DNA of 64,000 bases, taken from Byssochlamys sp. IMV 00236. Lineage: Eukaryota; Ascomycota; Eurotiomycetes; Eurotiales; Thermoascaceae. Position 1 is the first letter of the stretch; every line of letters begins with the position of its first letter. Location of the stretch: NCBI GenBank assembly GCA_001931875.2, contig MSJH02000827.1, forward strand, positions 248,001-312,000, written 5' to 3'. A program made the translations under genes and the position numbers. Below are positions 35,311-50,221 of this stretch, one piece after another. The notes under the pieces were generated by a model. It saw nothing but the letters and a program-made list of their open reading frames with translations, ran no database searches and was not told where the DNA came from.

Positions 35311-35828
35311 ATCCGACCCACCCCTGGAGAATCCCGTCTCGGGACTCAGTCAGCTCTTTCGACCTTATGGGCTTGGACTTTCTCGAGTCAACCAGCCCGC
35401 AGTCATGATATCAACCGGCGGTCTTCGCGTTCTGATCAGTAGCGCACTTCTCCAACTGATCAGTGGGGGTCGTAAGAGGTGAGTCAGCCCCGGACTCATC
35501 CACGATAACTTCGCTCATATTGATGGTGATCTTGATGAGGGTCGTGATAGCTGTTGTAATAGGAGCAGACAGGATGAGTAGGAGGTGGAGTAGGGTTGAA
35601 GAAGAGAGTAGAGGGGAGAGGGAGAGGACGAGAGGTGAGGTTCTTTTCTTGAGACGAGGCTTTCGAACTGTCGGGCCAGGGACGATTACTAGTCGGCGAT
35701 CCTCATCTGTCTCGAGGCGCCCTTCTCTCTTCACAAATCTCTTGAGGTCGTCTCTATGATAGTTCCGTGGTATAGTCCGCCCGTCCAGATGGGCTAGCCA
35801 TACTGATGCTCTGGTTCCTAGGTTCGTT
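35255..35828 (-). mobile_element. 0.57-kb insertion with a Ty3/gypsy-like integrase tail (remnant)
   Basis: Copy 2 reads GGAAACGA-TACCGGCCGGGACC without a break. On the minus strand here the left part ends at about 35829 and the right part resumes at about 35254, so roughly 0.57 kb lies between. Its first part reads WLAHLDGRTIPRNYHRDD followed by LKRF, which resembles the C-terminal tail of Ty3/gypsy integrases (DG..IPR.W...LK.F). After a stop and a pyrimidine-rich stretch, a new ATG at about 35517 opens MSEVIVDESGADSPLTTPTD for 35 codons. That could be a gag-like start or the native N-terminus of the coiled-coil gene. No long terminal repeats were identified. Confidence 0.4.
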
Positions 35829-36310
35829 TCCAAACAACTGGGGATCGCCAGCAGTCTCGAAGGTTGCCGTCGTCATTGCGTGCTCGATTTTCATTCTTGC
35901 CTCTTCCCTCGGCTTAGGTTTGTCTTTGCTTGCAATTGTCTCATATGCAATTACATCGACCTAGAAGATACCATGTTTAAGTGGATGCCGGAGCAGATGA
36001 TCGCTTTCGGAATAGTAGCTTATTTAATACTTACATTCTGGTTCATCGGATGATTGGGCACCTCCGATACTTAAGGCCTTGCGGTGCCTAGCAGAAAAGA
36101 GTCAAGACCAACAGAGGCTTTAGTCTCAGTGATAAAGCGTAGTAGAAAGAACATCGACAACGGCAAAGACCGATTGTCTCGTATGTGGTCAGAGAAAAAG
36201 ACAGAGGAGCTGGGGAGAGAGGAGTATAAGTAGTGATTGGGCTCAGTCACACAGATGACAGATGACAGCATCGGTGAATATGGAAGGTGCGCAGGGTGCC
36301 CGCCTTCGCC
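35829..36310 (-). pseudogene. Deletion derivative of the UPF1-like helicase fragment (inverted copy)
   Basis: The reverse complement matches the plus-strand fragment in separate blocks: 36310-36235 with about 29990-30064, 36095-36062 with about 30610-30655, and 36060-35829 with about 31325-31555. Everything between the last two blocks (about 0.7 kb, including the DEAS and QYRSH motifs) is missing. Where the plus copy has TAG at 31438 this copy has GAG, so neither is a simple descendant of the other. Confidence 0.7.
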
Positions 36311-36430
36311 GCAGATGAGTCTCGTAGCAAAGATCCTCATTTGTATACGAAAGCCTTTATGATTTATCTATATGTATGGTATTAAGTATCGAGGTGGGTA
36401 TCTTCATGAAAAAGCAAACAAACCCCTTGG

Positions 36431-38546
36431 TCATAGAAACAGCCACATACCGGCTGCTCTCACTTTCCCAATCCATCCTTGATCTGAGAAGAGCTTCCTC
36501 TTCTCCGCCCAACTTCCCTGGCGATCACCATTCTCGTCTCGTGGTCCTACACAGTCCGTAACCAGATCCATCTCGTCTAGTTTCACCCAATGTGTTCTTT
36601 TCACTAGCTTCCACAAGACGTACATTCCAGCCATGATGGGTAGCTCGATGTAATAGCTGACGAAGTCGACGGGACTGAATTTCGGGCTGAAGCATGACCA
36701 GCCCTGAACGAGGACGAGGACGGAATTCAGGACGATGGAGATGATAGGGCCGAATGGGTAAGTTGGGTTTTTGTATGGAAGGAGGTGAGTCAAGTTTTGG
36801 CGGGAGACGGCAGCTCGGAAGCGTAGTGAAGCAAGACCGATGGAGATCCAAGAAAGTTGGTTGGAGACACCGACGATGCTGCGAAATACAGTACATTAGC
36901 TCTGATAGACGCCTTTCATAAGATATTAAGGAAGGAAAACTTACTTCTGCAACCATGTCCACAACTGTCCGGCGCCAATGTAGCTCGCTCCAAAGCATAG
37001 CCCACTGATCACAGATGTAGCCAGAACAGCCACCCAAGGGACCTTCCACCGATTCAGAGTCCCAAGAAGCTTTGGGGCATGTCCGTACACGGCCAAAGTA
37101 TACAGCAGTCGAGATCCAGCGAACAAAGCATGGTTACTCGCCGAAATAACACTCGTCATGATAACTGCATTGATGAAGCTCCCTGCCACTGCGCTTCCAG
37201 CCTGCTGGAACACGATCGTGAAGGGGCTGGTGCGAGTGTTTTCAGAGTCGAGTCCCGGGTAAGTGTAGGGCACATTCAATCCCACCATGAGAATGGAGAG
37301 GATGTAGAAGATGACAATCCGCCAAAAGACATTGCGGACCACCCGAGGCATCGTTTTCGCGGGGTTCTTGGTTTCACCGGCTGTGATGGCTATAGATTCA
37401 GTTCCGCCACTGGATTTAAAAAACAAAAATCTAAAGTCAGTCACTGTACAAAACTGCTCTCAGCGGTAAGACATGCGTACTATGCGAATGAAGCTGTGAC
37501 GAAGACGGAGGCGAATCCCCCAATACCCCCAACAAAAGGGGAGTCTCCCTGGTAGAAATATTTGGTACCGATATATTCGTGCTCTGTATTTCCGCCGCAG
37601 TTGACAGCAATGCCCACGATGATGAAGATCTGCCAGCTGGTCAGGCCAAAAAAATCGCAACTGAGATGGACATGTATATACCACTATTGTCACAACTTTG
37701 AGCAAACTAAGCCAATATTCCATCTTTTATTGTGAGAAGATTAGTATCTGGTGCCCATCTAGTGATGATATGTCAGATACTTACCTCTCCATAGGCTCTC
37801 ACATCGACGACATTCAGCGCAATTACAACAAACAGGAAGATGAGGGTAATCGCCCAACCTGGAAAGTTATCCGTCCAGTATTGGAGCAGGAGCTGGAGGG
37901 CGATGAGATCAGATGCAGTCGATACTGCGTCGTTGAACCAGTAGTTCCATGTCAGAGCGAAGCCAAAGGCATCGTCGACGAAACGCCTGCAGTATATCAG
38001 TTAATAATATTGACGTATTGAACGGACAACCAATAAATCAGGAACAGGTGCTCGAGTTCCGCACGGGAGACGCATAAAAAATGAGAGTCATGAGGGTAGA
38101 CAGATATGCAGAGGCCGCAGTGGAAACGGTTGGACACGATATACTACCAGAGACGAAGTAATATGAAAATAGAATAGGACGCACCCAGCGTATGTACAAA
38201 AGGACCCAGCAATAGGAATGAAAGCTGCCATTTCCGCCAAACTCAGCATCGTGACGAAGACAATTCCGCCGACAATGGCGTACGCAATCAGCATCGATGC
38301 CGGTCCTCCTGTAGCCAAGGACTTTCCTGTTCCCAGAAACAGCCCTGTGCCAATAGTGCCACCAATGGCGATCATCTGCACCTGACGTGCAGTTAGTTTG
38401 CGGGCAAGTTTGTCGGCAACGACATGTTCCTGCGGAGCGTGCTCTGATGATAGAACCGATTCATGGTGTGGTGCTTGCTTCTCGATATCCGCGCCTTGAT
38501 CTCTTCTCGTTGGAGAAGACAAGTCCGATTCTTGGTCACCGGCCAT
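36431..38546 (-). CDS. Amino-acid permease (YAT family, Lyp1/Can1-like)
   Basis: complement(join(36431..36878,36945..37409,37481..37629,37682..37723,37785..37986,38185..38546)), 555 aa. All five introns are GT..AG and in phase; the most 5' one is 197 nt. ATG at 38546 starts MAGDQESDLSS, followed by a hydrophilic tail of about 60 residues. TM1 has the APC signature QMIAIGGTIGTGLFLGTG. Other landmarks are GSFCTYAGRFVDDAFGFALTWNYW, AYGGTESIAITAGETKNP, SASNHALFAGSRLLYTLA, and the C-terminal PYKNPTYPFGP and WKLVKRTHWVKLDEMDLVTD blocks. There are twelve TM segments. It is a proton-coupled uptake carrier of the plasma membrane. The C-terminal blocks are closest to basic amino-acid permeases, but specificity is inferred, not shown. 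It lies directly beside the degenerate helicase locus; its own frame is intact. Confidence 0.94.
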
Positions 38547-39818
38547 GTTGCGTGTATTCGCTTGAAAGGATTGTTGGAATATATATCGATTTATATCGGT
38601 GCGAACGACTTCCGAGTGCCACACTTTGTCTTCGATATTATATAGCACTGCAGCTGTAGAACGAGACAAAATCTGCCAATCACAATCGCACTAGAACCAC
38701 ATCTCCACCATTAATAGATCTCTCTGATTAAAATGACAGCGCAGCGCTGCAACTCGTCCGAGAACCTGGGCCCCAATGACCTATTACCGGTCTTGGAAGG
38801 AAAACAAATAAGAATCGAAGTTTCAACTAGCAATTAATCCCGTCCTGGTATTATTATTGTCACCAGAAAGAAAAACAAAAGCTGTAAGCTGAAAAAAGAA
38901 GAGAAGGCACGGCGCATGTGCCACGATGGGAGAATATGGTATGGTGACCAATAATTACCACACCGAAGCGATTGCGTGCTCGCGCCTAGTACTTATCGTG
39001 AGGTTACAGTCGGGGTCAATGCCACCAATTTCTTCGCCTCAACGTTCCTTGGCGGGAATTGAATTGTTGAATCTTCCCATGGTTGATTATGGGAGTAACC
39101 CCGGACTAAACCATATCGTGCCGCGCGGGGGGAAAGACTGAGGCCTGAATATGCCAAAATAGATGGTCCATCCGGCGGAACATACCGAGGCACTTGTACC
39201 ACAAGAGTCTTATATTTGTGGGTGTCAAATAGCTTTAGGATGCTAGCCACTGGCTTACCCTTCCGTAAGAGCTCTCAGATTGTGACTCCCGCCAAGCCAA
39301 AACCGAGCAGATTCTGGCGTGAGAAAGTAGTCTCAGAAATGAAAATAATGAGAAAACCATGGAGTAGGCGCCACCCGGTTGCAGAAGCCCTAATTGAGAC
39401 CACATTGGATTCAGTATCTTCCATGTTCGAGAGATGTGAAATAAAGATTAAATCAACATAACTCGAAAGATAATCAAGGTATACCCCCGTTTATAAGAGA
39501 GGCTCTACTCTGACCCCGTATTCTGCTCGACTATTTGCATCCGTGATCCTTGATTCGATAGTTCCCGATGTATTATTCTTTTTAAATCATCCCCTCTTCA
39601 TCGAAAGATTTCATCCATGAACCCCTAGGGACATGTCGATCCATAAGGAATTTATAGGACACTAGGCCAAGCAGACAATTGAATAGTAACGTTCAGCACT
39701 TTGTTGACATGAGTTCAATTCAATGTTTTTACTACAATTTTCGCTACTAATTTTTCCCCTGTAGACTTTCGTCTTGTTGCTCATGTAGTTATCCATTGTG
39801 TCTTCGCACGAGGTCTGC
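38547..39818. other. 1.27-kb intergenic region upstream of the permease
   Basis: Contains the permease promoter and the 3' flank of the methyltransferase gene. Open frames at 38926-39141 and 39216-39461 are not supported by family, start context or splice sites. Confidence 0.55.
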
Positions 39819-41188
39819 TTATGACGAGTCTGGTTTCTGACCATACACAACGTAGCTAACTAGTAATTAGTTCCTGCATCACTTGCTTGTAGGAATGGGA
39901 ACTTACAAGTCGAATAGACCGTGAACCGCGCGATCTTTCGCAGCCGCTCGGGCCTTGGCAGCTAGAACAGTCACTTCATCAGGCCGCCAACCTTCGAACC
40001 TGGTCAAAACCGCCAGAGCAGCTGCCTCAAATCCTTTCTGTTCAGTACTCAGCAAGAACCAGGTTCCGATCTCTTTCTAAGAAGCAGGGTCAGTAAGCAG
40101 GAACGGCGGAAGGGAATGAGCACCATACTAAGTGTTTATCTTTGGGCCAAGCTCCGAGAGGCACAGAATATCTTTGAACCTTAATATTCACGAAACCGGC
40201 CTCAGAGAACCAGTGTTCAAGGTTGGGACCCGGTCTACATGAATAGCCTTTCTTCTCAAGAGCAGGAATAAGGATATCGTAGTATTTACCGAGACCTGAC
40301 TCTTCGGCTGTGTTGTCGTCAGATCTAATCTGCATATCCCAGTCCTGGAACTCAACCCAACCACCAGGCTTCACATTCCTGGCCAGGATCATCGATTAGC
40401 AACACCTTCCGAATTCTGGAGTAGATTCGGACCTACTCATAGCACTGGTGCAATAACCTCGGGAAACTTTTGATCGACGAGGCAAGATAGCGAGCATGGA
40501 TAAAGTCAAATGGGTTGTTCCCATATGCCCATTCCTTTTCAATATCATCAATCACAAATTTCACGTTTGCAGGAACCCATGTCGGCTGTATTGGACTCAA
40601 ATCAATACCGAGAACCTCCTAAGGCCCACTGGTTATTATGTCTCCCGTTGGATAGCGTTGTGTCTCGGATAAGATCATACCTCTGCGAGAGGAAATTCAT
40701 CGGCTATATCGAACCGTTCGTCAGTAATACGTCGAGCGACGAACAAGAAAGAAACATACCAAATTCTATGGCCCATATTCCAGTACCTGTGCCAATATCA
40801 ATGGCCCGAGATGGATTCTGAACCGGTGCATGATATAACTTCTGATCCATGATCATCCGGGTGAGATGGTGACCTATGTCAAGGCGTTCAAGCTCAGGTT
40901 CATCATTCGGGAGGAGATAGCTGCCCGCGCTGTAGGCATGATAACGCCTGCCGTTCTCCTCTCGATGATTGAGGATAGAAGAAGCTAAGGAGGTACTGTA
41001 GTTTGATCTATAATATGGTCAATAATGATGCTATAGTGATGGGAGAGTCAAACCCTACAGCTCTTCTTCGTAAGTTGAATCAGCCCCTGTGGCCTAAACT
41101 TCGTAAGAATTCATCTGTGAAAAAGGAGCATGATGCGGCGTACCTCAGCATCTACTTCGACAACAGCTGAGTTATCCGGTTCCGCCAT
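39819..41188 (-). CDS. LaeA-like SAM-dependent methyltransferase
   Basis: complement(join(39819..39855,39907..40076,40129..40378,40437..40618,40681..40703,40760..41007,41059..41093,41144..41188)), 329 aa, eight exons, all joins in phase. ATG at 41188 starts MAEPDNSAVVEVDAE. Then come STSLASSILNHREENGRRYH, SYLLPNDEPELERLD, and SAM-binding motif I AIDIGTGTGIWAIEFADEFP. These are followed by VLGIDLSPIQPTWVPANVKF, FDFIHARYLA, KPGGWVEFQDWD, and the terminal FYVVYGQKPDSS. This is the fungal UMTA/LaeA type of class I methyltransferase. LaeA itself is a global regulator of secondary metabolism, while most paralogues are uncharacterised or modify small molecules. The acceptor at exon 5 offers TAG or GAG three bases apart (AEEVLG or AEVLG); family usage favours the shorter form. 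No biosynthetic core enzyme is adjacent. Confidence 0.9.
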
Positions 41189-44410
<3,222 letters not shown>

Positions 44411-45239
44411 CGTGCAAGCGTGATATGTAAATTCAGTCTCCCTCCATATTCTTACCCTACATCTCCTGTTCACCTTGACTGTTTGGCGGGCATCTGCTTC
44501 TTCACGGGTTTATTTTCCTATCTCTTTTCCTTACATTCTAACTACCCCTTTTTGCAAGCCATCTCATTGGCGAGGTGCTCACGGCGCAATGAACTTGTCA
44601 TCTTTGAGCAAAATTGAGATTTCTACTTCAACTAGAACAATAACCAGCCTGCTTTTCTGGCGCGAATGACCTCACGCAAATAGCGAAAACAGTAGTGTAC
44701 ATACACATGCATCCCATACATAGTGTAACCTGCCAACGTCCTGAAAAAGAGAACCAGCTTGTGTATTGTCTGTCCGTGGTAGCGATGGCGGGGGAATTGA
44801 GCCCTTGCCATTTCTTTCAGTCATTCTGAATAGGCTAAAAGAGAACTATATCAAGATCTAGGACTGGAGACTTCCAGCTGAGTAGAGGTCTCTGCAAGTG
44901 CATTCTCGTGAATACTGTTATAATATCAATTAATCATCAGAGTATCCAATAGGATTTCATTATTTAGTTCTCATCTGACAAAGAGTATCGTTTTCAACAG
45001 GCATACTTAAGCCCATATGGAAAAGCAAACTTATTGTACATCAAGAGAAGTTCTATGTTGCTCTATAATTTACACAACCCTCATGGACATATGACACATA
45101 CACCAGAAACTTCCTAAGAACGGAAAATTGTAAAAAATGAACTCATGGTCTTCAAGTGGACACTTGGTTGAGAATTGCACGTCCAGTCAACATATCATTG
45201 CACGCATTCACAGGTCTGGTAATCATTCAGATACTGCCG
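44411..45239. other. Convergent 3' region END3/Mit_KHE1 gene
   Basis: 829 bp between two stop codons. It is AT-rich with no supported gene and is presumably 3' UTRs. Confidence 0.6.
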
Positions 45240-46212
45240 TTATTTCGTTTCTTTGTTCTTGTTCTTCGAAGATTCCAATTTCTTGCCGTCCTCGACTAGC
45301 GCGTGTTCCTGTTTCAACTTTTTACTGATCTGCGTCACTGCACGCTCGACTTCCACGACGAGTTCTGGGGCATTCAGTATTTTTGCCAGTTCCTTGCCGT
45401 CGCAGAGATTGAGCAAGATTTTCTCGTCCTTTTCCTCGATCTCTTCGACGGATGCTGTCGAGGATGTCGTCTTCTCCAGATCCGCTTTCGCACCTAAGGT
45501 GGTAACAGCTCCTTCGTAGACGCGCTCGATTTCCGGCGAAGGTATTGGATTTAGTAGATTATTTTCCACCAAGAACTGGAGATGCTTCGATCCACTCAGC
45601 GCTGTGATGTTAGTCAGTATGGTACAAACCAGGTAAAAGAGCACGACTGACCTCGCCAGTGCGACCAGCCGCGGTACGCCAGGTAGAAAAAGGGTATATT
45701 GGGTACTCTGTAGCAGGTTGCGGTTAGGTCGGGGCTTCAGCCATAGTAAATAGCGAGCAACAGATTCAGTCTTACACTGGGATCAACGCAATTGGCGCCG
45801 TGAAGGGCGCGATTATCAAACTCCACCACATCCTCTTCCGATGGAGATCCTGTCTCTCTGTGGCCAGCTTTCTCACAGCTGCTATGACCTTATCGGGCTT
45901 GATCGCATTTCCTGGAAACAACAAATCGATCTTTTTACCCTGAGTCGTCTCTTCGATGCGTCGCCGCTCGTTCAAAGGAGGGATGCTCTTCAGGCCCCAT
46001 TCTTCATAGGGGATCCGCTGCTGAACAGTATTGCCCCAGGTGACCAGCGATTTCTTCCACCCTTTTTCGGCTTCCTCCCACTTCGACCATGTCTCAGCAA
46101 CCTTCAGCGTCACTCTGTCTGTGTAGGAAAGCTTGTTGGCGACTTGCTTTGTGAGGGGCTGGCCGTATATGAGTGCTCGTCTCGTCGAGACTGGCAAGAG
46201 GAAGAGGCGCAT
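45240..46212 (-). CDS. Mitochondrial K+-H+ exchange-related (Mit_KHE1 family) protein
   Basis: complement(join(45240..45601,45652..45707,45776..46212)), 284 aa, in phase. ATG at 46212 starts MRLFLLPVSTRRALIYG. The family signature is spread over WWSLIIAPFTAPIALIP, VPNIPFFYLAYRGWSHW and ALSGSKHLQFL, which straddle the two introns. Hydrophobic segments (about residues 130-165) suggest one hairpin or two membrane helices, followed by a charged Lys/Glu-rich tail ending NKNKETK. Relatives (yeast YDL183C) are linked to mitochondrial inner-membrane K+/H+ exchange, but the molecular role is not settled. It is convergent with END3 and divergent from the SRF1-like gene. Confidence 0.85.
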
Positions 46213-46756
46213 GGCAACGATATACGACGTGATAGGGCCGGTTCAGGGGGGTCAGGTGGTGAGTTAACGACTACTGCAGCGTCGCGAGAAAAGAAGAAAG
46301 CAGAAAAGAGCGGCCGAGACAGCGTGCGTCTCCTCAGGTCATCGCTTCGTATCCAGTCTGGGAGACTCACTCGGTCTTTTTCTTCTTCTCCTGATGTTGA
46401 AAGGCCCAAGCTCGCAGCTGTTTGGTGTTCAGACGTCATCCGCAGCCGAGGACAAAAAGACGACCGGAAACGCAAACACCTACCTCCCGTTTCCAGGCAA
46501 TCAAGCTTCAGGTCTATCTGGGGACCTTTCCGCCCCTCCCGTTCCACTCGTTTTCTTTTCTTTTCTGACTTCCTCAGTCTACTTTGCAGGCTGCGTCCTG
46601 CTTCCATTCTTTTTTAATGGGTTTTGCTCCTCCAAAGGCCTAGAATCTCGACTCTTACCAGGCGATCATCAGGTCATGTCGATCAGAGCCCTCGAGCATA
46701 CCCGCCGTGACGAGATTTCGCCGCAAGCCCTTTCACCGGGCCATTGAGCAAAGGCA
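46213..46756. promoter_or_regulatory. Divergent promoter region (Mit_KHE1 / SRF1-like)
   Basis: 544 bp between divergent ATGs. Long open frames on both strands across 46110-46617 are shadows with low-complexity Arg/Ser content and no family support. Confidence 0.5.
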
Positions 46757-48049
46757 ATGGCCGAAAATGCATCTGCATTATCCCCGATCATAGACACCTC
46801 AGACGGACCGGCAGCAAGCAGGTCGCAGATCACGCTGCTGGAACCCCCAAGTATAGATAGAACACAGAACCGGCTGGGCACACCCAATGGGTCTGGAAGT
46901 GAACCGCATTCCGTTGGACGTCCTCGCACTGCTACTCTGGAGTCCTCCGCTGGTCCTTCACTGTCTGCTGTACGTTCCGGTGACGACGTTCGTTCACAAG
47001 GCAATGACCGGGAGCGACCTACGACTCCCGACGTACGGACTCTGCCTGGTGAGTATTATTCTCTATACCCGGGGGATGCTTGCCAGTGGTCAGGCTAACA
47101 TCGTCCAGCATGGATACAGTCAGTTGATCTTCGCGAGGATGATACCGATGCGACAACTCGTCTCCTCCCACCAGGTGAGGCCGTAGTGGCTCAGCACAAC
47201 TTCTCCCCGCACTCGAAACAGGGAGTGGACATCAATGGCTCCAGAGAGAATGGCCTCAATGGCGACGCGAACCAAGGCGAACGTCAGTCGCGTTGGTGGA
47301 CCTTTGCCAGACCTATTGCGTATCCCCTCGAGCGCTCACTTGAGGATCAAGTCGTGACACCAGAATGGCTGAATCAGAACCTGGGTGACTATTCCCAGCC
47401 GTGGCTGGCAGGGACTCAACACGACGAGGATCTTGAGAAAGCACTGCCTCCGAAGAAAAAGCGCCAGATATGGTACAAGCGGCTTCAGACTACTCTCATC
47501 AGGAGTCCAATTGTGCCCCTGGTCTTTCGACTCACTGTCTGGGTGTTTTCTTTGACTGCTCTCGCGCTGGGTGGCACTATCCAGCATCTTGCAGAAACGT
47601 ATAGACATCCCCAAGGGCCCTCTGGCATTATGGCCATTGTTGTCGATGCGGTGGCTCTCGTCTACATTGTTTATGTTACGTGGGACGAATATACCGGGAA
47701 ACCATTGGGTCTCCGGAAAGCTCGATCGAAAATGAGGCTTATCTTCCTGGATCTTTTCTTTATTGTTTTCGATTCTGCCAACCTCAGCCTGGCTTTCGAA
47801 GCCCTGTCCGATGTGACCGGTTCCTGTACGGAGGCGCAGGTCAACGATATTTGGGACGGGCGGAACGACAAGATCTGCGATCGCCAAAAGGCTCTCGCCT
47901 CGGTCTTGCTGATCGCCTTAATTGCGTGGTTAATGACATTTGCGGTTAGTGTGTTAAGGTATGTACTTTGGCTTTCCTTTCCCATGACCCTGGTGAAGAT
48001 GTTCTGACAGAGTTCCGACGTTAGGGTTGTCGAACGGGTTGCTCAGTGA
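46757..48049 (+). CDS. SRF1-like regulator of phospholipase D, four-TM protein
   Basis: join(46757..47048,47109..47958,48025..48049), 388 aa, all phases consistent. ATG at 46757 starts MAENASALSPI. The N-terminal 170 residues are polar. RWWTFARPIAYPLERSLEDQ and VTPEWLNQNLGDYSQPWL are the conserved block. Four hydrophobic helices follow (LVFRLTVWVFSLTALALGG, IMAIVVDAVALVYIVYV, LIFLDLFFIVFDSANLSLAF and LASVLLIALIAWLMTFAVSVL). The last exon codes only RVVERVAQ. Yeast SRF1 is needed for phospholipase D (Spo14) activity; I assign this by resemblance and have no direct test. Another four-TM fungal family cannot be excluded. Confidence 0.75.
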
Positions 48050-48455
48050 TCATATATGGCCAGGCCATGTCCATCTCCTGCCATTCCGGCCATCTTCTAC
48101 ATCTTGCTCCTTCTTAGGTATATATTATGTTGCATTCAACGTACTGCGGCGAGGATGCTGTTTGGCGCCTCCCCGTCGGAGGCTCTTCGCGTCTTCTTAA
48201 TCTTTCATTTTTTTTTTCGACCACTAGTGATCTCTTTTGTCATTTGGCGGCGTTTCGCGGCATGGATAGGTAGGCCTAGGGGAAGGCCAAAAGGGCAGGT
48301 ACTTTTGTTGCAATCAAGAATTGTGGTCGGCGAGTATACTAGATATTTCATTATTGATATTAGTTACTATTATTCATTCGAAATCGTACCGAGTTAATGC
48401 CACTCTGGGCGGACTGTCTGCCCATTGCGAGCAATTTGATACCACTCATCTCCTC
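48050..48455. other. Convergent 3' region (SRF1-like / cupin)
   Basis: 406 bp between two stop codons, including a T-run at about 48208-48217. No gene seen. Confidence 0.55.
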
Positions 48456-48980
48456 CTAAACCTCCAAGGCTGGCCCCTCATCGCCGTAGAGCGGATCCTT
48501 CTCAAACCAACCCGACTTCTCAATACTCTTAACCTTATCCTCCCCCTCTTGCCCATAACACATATCCCACTGCTTCCCTGGAGGATATGACCCGACCATC
48601 TTGAAGCCGCCATCCAGATCCTCCAACAAACGATGGCCTACCCCCGCAGGCACGATCATCAAATCGCCCTTCTGTACCGTTGGCTCGAACCGCTCTGGAT
48701 TACCCTCACCTCCGAAACACAGCCGTGCTCGCCCGGACACGACCCCCAGGACCTCATGGGTGGTGGAATGGAAATGCGTCGTGGGATACATGCTGTATTG
48801 CCACTGCGGGACGACTGCACCGATCTTCTGTAAACGGAACGAAAGTTCAGATGCAGAGGCTTGGAAGGCGTTGTGGTAGATCAGGAGTGGTTTGGATTGG
48901 ATCGAGGTGTTGGGGATGCCTTTCCAGGCGGGGATGAGACGTTGGGTGATGCGGATTTCGGATGCTGGATTTATGGTCAT
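48456..48980 (-). CDS. Single-domain cupin protein
   Basis: One exon, 174 aa, ATG at 48980 (MTINPASEIRITQRLIP). The cupin fold is marked by the metal-binding motif HFHSTTHEVLGVVSGRARLCFGG (His, His, Glu) and by DLMIVPAGVGHRLLED with the fourth ligand His. These small proteins bind a divalent metal and act as dioxygenases, isomerases or binding proteins. Nothing in the sequence sets the reaction. The C-terminus (GSYPPGKQWDMCYGQEGE) is the typical YjlB-like ending. The frame extends upstream of the ATG but only through non-ATG codons. Confidence 0.88.
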   Translation of the reverse strand: MTINPASEIRITQRLIPAWKGIPNTSIQSKPLLIYHNAFQASASELSFRLQKIGAVVPQWQYSMYPTTHFHSTTHEVLGVVSGRARLCFGGEGNPERFEPTVQKGDLMIVPAGVGHRLLEDLDGGFKMVGSYPPGKQWDMCYGQEGEDKVKSIEKSGWFEKDPLYGDEGPALEV

Positions 48981-50221
48981 GATTTTTTTTGTGTATGTCT
49001 CTCTCTTTATCACTCTGTTTGATGATGCCCTTTGTATAATACTTGCGTCGCTATAGTAGTAGTAGTGTATGAAGAACTGGTAACTAACATATGCAGAGAA
49101 ATTGAAGAAAAGCCCAATAGCAAGCAATGACGTCATGTTTCAAGATGTACTCTGTGTCCTCCAGTGTATTAGTTCATTAGTTAAGAAGAGAATATTCTTC
49201 TTCTTTAAGGATTTTTTGTTGCTAGGAGTATGTATGAAAGGGTATGCTATCTGAGTGAACTGGTGTTGACTAACATCCAGTTGAACCTGTGTCTTTCAAC
49301 GTAGATAGATACATAGACGAACGCCATCACAATTCCAATAATAATTATTGCCTCCCCAGCTCACAGACGCGGGGATGGCATGTGGCCAGGGACTGGGCTG
49401 TCAGCGCTTATCTAGCGACGAGAACTAGTTGAAGGAACTACTGTTCTACATATAGGCATAACTACTAGTGAGTGCTTTGGGGTAGAAATCTTCCCCGGAT
49501 GTTTAACTAAGAATAACTAAGAATAACTGAAGAGCAGCTGTCGCGGGCATGAAGTGATCCCCCAGCCTCAGATCGCGTCGATCGCTGGCGGCAACCCGAA
49601 AAAGACCGCCACGCCACACCCTCTCCACTGCTCACTAATTATTACCCCCGAACACAGCTCAGCACCATCTCTATCTCTTCCTGCATCTGCATCCCAACCC
49701 CAACTCCCCCCCATACCCCATTTCGGCTCTCTTGGGCTCTCATTTTCTAATTTTATTTCCTTTCTTTTGCTTCCAGAGTCCCCACTGACGGCCTTGGGGT
49801 ATCGTTGGGACACCTGGTGGATTCAGGCCTCAAGTCGGACGGTAAGTCGTGCTCCTTCGCCTCCCCTACGCATCTCAACTCCTCCTAGCTATGCTTGATC
49901 TCCCGGGGCGCGGCATCGTGTAATTACCTAGGTATATCGCGGACCATGACCGCCCGTTGCTGCACCCAGACATCGAGCACAACTCTATCGGCGGGTTACC
50001 TTGGTACCGACTGCGTTTCTGCCCTTCTGTCTCACCTTGCTGTTGCCTGTTCTCGACAAGGACGATCCCTGCCGATATGACCGCTCTGTTTGTCAAAAAG
50101 CACCGCTGAAGCATGTCGCTTACCGCTTTTTGTCTGTTTGTCCATGAAGAAACTAACCAGCTCACGCTCGACAGCCTCCTTCATTGCCCGCTTGTCACAC
50201 CGTGGTCGAGGAAAAGCGATC
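48981..50221. promoter_or_regulatory. Divergent upstream region (cupin / culA)
   Basis: 1.24 kb between two divergent ATGs. The proximal 0.7 kb before culA is rich in C and T, as is common for fungal promoters and long 5' leaders. Open frames at 49554-50200 look non-coding or leader-located and have no family support. Confidence 0.5.

Noticed and set aside
46110..46617. Overlapping long frames on both strands between the Mit_KHE1 and SRF1-like genes
   Set aside because: Arg/Ser-rich low-complexity readings on both strands at once, across a divergent promoter, indicate composition rather than coding.
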